Source: Caldilineaceae bacterium (GTDB lineage Bacteria > Chloroflexota > Anaerolineae > Caldilineales > Caldilineaceae). Taken from it: a stretch of 7,500 nt of DNA. How positions within the stretch are numbered: the stretch's first letter is position 1; every line of letters starts with the position of its first letter. Made by a program: the position numbers and the translations under genes. Positions 5,663-7,500 of the stretch are shown piece after piece. Where the stretch lies: NCBI GenBank assembly GCA_015494005.1, contig WGCB01000575.1:1-7500 (forward strand). Direction: 5' to 3'. The notes beneath the pieces were generated by a model, which ran no database searches, had not been told where the DNA came from, and was given only the letters and a program-made list of their open reading frames with translations.

Positions 5663-7500
5663 ATGGAACATCCGGCCGCATACATCCCCATCGACCGCCG
5701 CTACGCCCTGGCCCACGGCCTGGAACTGCCCCGCCGGCCCCGTGGCGCCGTGCTCTTCGCGGACATATCCGGTTTCACCGCCCTCACGGAAGCCCTGGCC
5801 CAGACCTTCGGCCCCCGCCAGGGCGCGGACCTGCTCACCCGGCGGCTGAACCAGGTCTACGGCCAGCTCATCGCCCTGGTCCACGGCTACGGCGGCAGCA
5901 TCATCGGCTTCAGCGGGGACGCCATCCTCTGCTGGTTCGGCTGGCTGGACGAGCTCCGGGCCGGGCCGGAGGCCTGGCCGCAGGAAACCCCAGAGGCGCC
6001 GGTGCGCCGGGCGGTGACCTGTGGCCTGGCCATGCAGGAGGCCATGGCCAGCGTCTCCCAGGAGCCGGCCGCCCCGGGCCTGACCCATCCCCTGGCCATC
6101 AAGACGGTGGTGGCCGCCGGGCAGGTGCGCCGCTTCGCCGTGGGCAACCCGGCCATCCAGCTCATGGACGTGCTGGCCGGCGCTGTCCTGGACCGCATGG
6201 CCGCGGGCGAGAAGCTGGCTCGGCAGGGGGAGCTCCTCCTGGACCAGGCGGCCCAGGACGCGTTGCGGGGGGAGCTGCGGGTGGCGGAGCAGCGGGAGCA
6301 GCCGGACGGCGCGCTCCGCTTCGGGGTGATCCAGGCCCTGGCCCGGCCCGCGGCCCCCATCCCCATCTGGGCGGAGCTGGGGCCCCTGCCCGAGGACGCG
6401 GTGCGAGCCTGGCTGCTGCCCTCGGTCTACGAACGCCTGGACCAGGAGCAGGGGCGCTTCCTGGCGGAGCTGCGGCCCGCGGTGGCCCTCTTCCTGCGCT
6501 TCACTGGCCTGGACTTCGAGGGCGACGCCCAGGTGGATGCCAAGCTGGATGCCTACGTGCGCTGGGTCCAGGCGGTTCTGGACCGCTACGAGGGCGCCCT
6601 GATCCAGCTGACCACCGGGGACAAAGGCAGCTACCTCTACGCCGCCTTCGGCGCGCCCCTGGCCCACAGCGACGACGCGGACCGGGCCGTGGCCGCGGCC
6701 CTGGATCTGCGCACCCTGCCCAGCCACCTGGATTTCATCACCCAGGTGCAGATGGGCGTCAGCCAGGGGCGCATGCGGGTAGGCGCCTACGGCAGCCCGG
6801 ACCGGCGCACCTACGGCGTCCTGGGGAAGGCCACGAACCTGGCCGCTCGCCTCATGAGCCGGGCCCCGGCCGGGCAGATCCTGGTGGCCCGCTCCGTGGC
6901 CCATGCCATCGCCGACCTCTACGAGCTGGAGCCCCTGGGCGCGCTGAAGATCAAGGGCCTGCGCTCTCCCCTGCCCGTCCACAAGGTGCTGGGACGCCGC
7001 CAGCAGGCCGCGCTCCAGTACAGCGCCCTCTTCTCGGACCCTCTGGTGGGCCGGGACGATGTGCTGGCCCGGCTGAACGCCCTGGCCCAGGAGGTGCGGG
7101 CCGGCGCTGGGCGCATCCTGCGCATCGAGGGGGAGGCGGGCGTGGGGAAGAGCCACCTGGTGGCCACCTTCGCCCGCCAGGCCGCGGAGCAGGGCTTCCA
7201 GGTGGCCATGGCTGCCTGCCAGAGCACCACCCGGGGCATCGCCTACCACGCCGGCCGTCAGATCGCCCGCTCCCTCCTGGGGCTGGGGGAAGGCCGCCTG
7301 AGCGGCTCCCCAGAGGAGCAGATGGCTCGGGTGGAGGCCATCGTCCGCACCATGAACCCGGAATGGCTCCTGCGCCTGCCCCTCCTGGGGGATCTCCTGG
7401 GCCTGCCCATCCCGGACAACGCCACCACCGCGGCCTTCGATCCCCGCCTACGCCAGGAGGCCCTGGCCGCCCTGGCCGTGGAGATCGCCCAGGCCCGGGC
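5663..7500 (+). CDS. Tandem class III nucleotide cyclase / AAA-type ATPase protein, 3' end missing
   Basis: 612 codons are open from ATG at 5663 to the window edge. Two cyclase homology domains come first. C1 (about residues 27-235) has the metal-binding aspartates D34 (LFADISGFTAL) and D86 (GFSGDAILCWF). C2 (about 270-450) has lost the first metal Asp (R279) but keeps GD320 and carries the transition-state pair N392 and R396 (GKATNLAARL). C1 lacks that pair (I and D at the same places). The two halves therefore complement each other into one catalytic site. A P-loop ATPase follows: VGRDD near 470 and Walker A GEAGVGKS at 490-497. This order matches animal soluble adenylyl cyclase and many bacterial cyclase-ATPase-TPR regulators. 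The Lys that contacts adenine is G82, and the usual Asp/Thr partner in C2 is G385, so activity or substrate is uncertain. No membrane segment is seen. The alternative ATG at 5655 is in another frame that closes at 5849. Promoter and start coincide. Confidence 0.9.
   Translation, partial: MEHPAAYIPIDRRYALAHGLELPRRPRGAVLFADISGFTALTEALAQTFGPRQGADLLTRRLNQVYGQLIALVHGYGGSIIGFSGDAILCWFGWLDELRAGPEAWPQETPEAPVRRAVTCGLAMQEAMASVSQEPAAPGLTHPLAIKTVVAAGQVRRFAVGNPAIQLMDVLAGAVLDRMAAGEKLARQGELLLDQAAQDALRGELRVAEQREQPDGALRFGVIQALARPAAPIPIWAELGPLPEDAVRAWLLPSVYERLDQEQGRFLAELRPAVALFLRFTGLDFEGDAQVDAKLDAYVRWVQAVLDRYEGALIQLTTGDKGSYLYAAFGAPLAHSDDADRAVAAALDLRTLPSHLDFITQVQMGVSQGRMRVGAYGSPDRRTYGVLGKATNLAARLMSRAPAGQILVARSVAHAIADLYELEPLGALKIKGLRSPLPVHKVLGRRQQAALQYSALFSDPLVGRDDVLARLNALAQEVRAGAGRILRIEGEAGVGKSHLVATFARQAAEQGFQVAMAACQSTTRGIAYHAGRQIARSLLGLGEGRLSGSPEEQMARVEAIVRTMNPEWLLRLPLLGDLLGLPIPDNATTAAFDPRLRQEALAALAVEIAQAR

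Noticed and set aside
5426..7249. Very long minus-strand open frame running from the subtilase back through the cyclase gene to 7249
   Set aside because: It is antisense to a gene with clear cyclase and Walker A motifs, its translation is low-complexity (G, Q, A, H, R), and the subtilase has its own signal peptide and start at 5425. High GC keeps antisense frames open.

Overview
The window is bacterial, very GC-rich and gene-dense. The mix of genes fits a Chloroflexota-like lineage (Caldilineales or Anaerolineae type): a DivIC/FtsB-like protein ending in a tryptophan-rich tail, a DUF1361 membrane protein, a subtilase with C-terminal beta-sandwich modules, a tandem cyclase/ATPase regulator, tRNA genes without encoded CCA, and a heptanucleotide tandem repeat. 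The taxonomic placement is inference. No rRNA, CRISPR array, transposase or phage gene is visible.

Layout. Positions 2-322 (+) hold the 3' part of a septum-formation-initiator (FtsB/DivIC) gene. A near-consensus extended -10 promoter (353-381) then drives two methionine-anticodon tRNAs: an initiator tRNA (393-464) and an elongator-type CAU tRNA (528-601). A strong intrinsic terminator (613-649) closes that unit. On the minus strand, 694-1428 encodes a six-helix DUF1361 membrane protein. Divergent from it is a two-gene operon (1642-2480, +): a MmcQ/YjbR-family protein translationally coupled through ATGA to an RpiB/LacA/LacB-family isomerase with a changed active site. A MoaB/Mog-family molybdenum cofactor gene (2470-2976, -) converges on the isomerase with an 11-bp overlap of the coding ends. 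Upstream of moaB lies a five-unit heptad repeat, then a large secreted S8 subtilase (3140-5425, -). Divergent from the subtilase, starting at 5663 (+) and running off the right edge, is a protein with two class III cyclase domains followed by a P-loop ATPase, the domain order of animal soluble adenylyl cyclase.

Functional links are limited. The only clear operons are the tRNA pair and yjbR-rpiB; the other genes look like independent housekeeping or accessory functions. The most interesting parts are the cyclase/ATPase protein, which splits its catalytic residues between two half-domains, lacks the usual purine-selecting residues and appears to have a leaderless promoter; the U1/U72 end pair of the initiator tRNA; the altered RpiB active site; and the short repeats in the intergenic regions.
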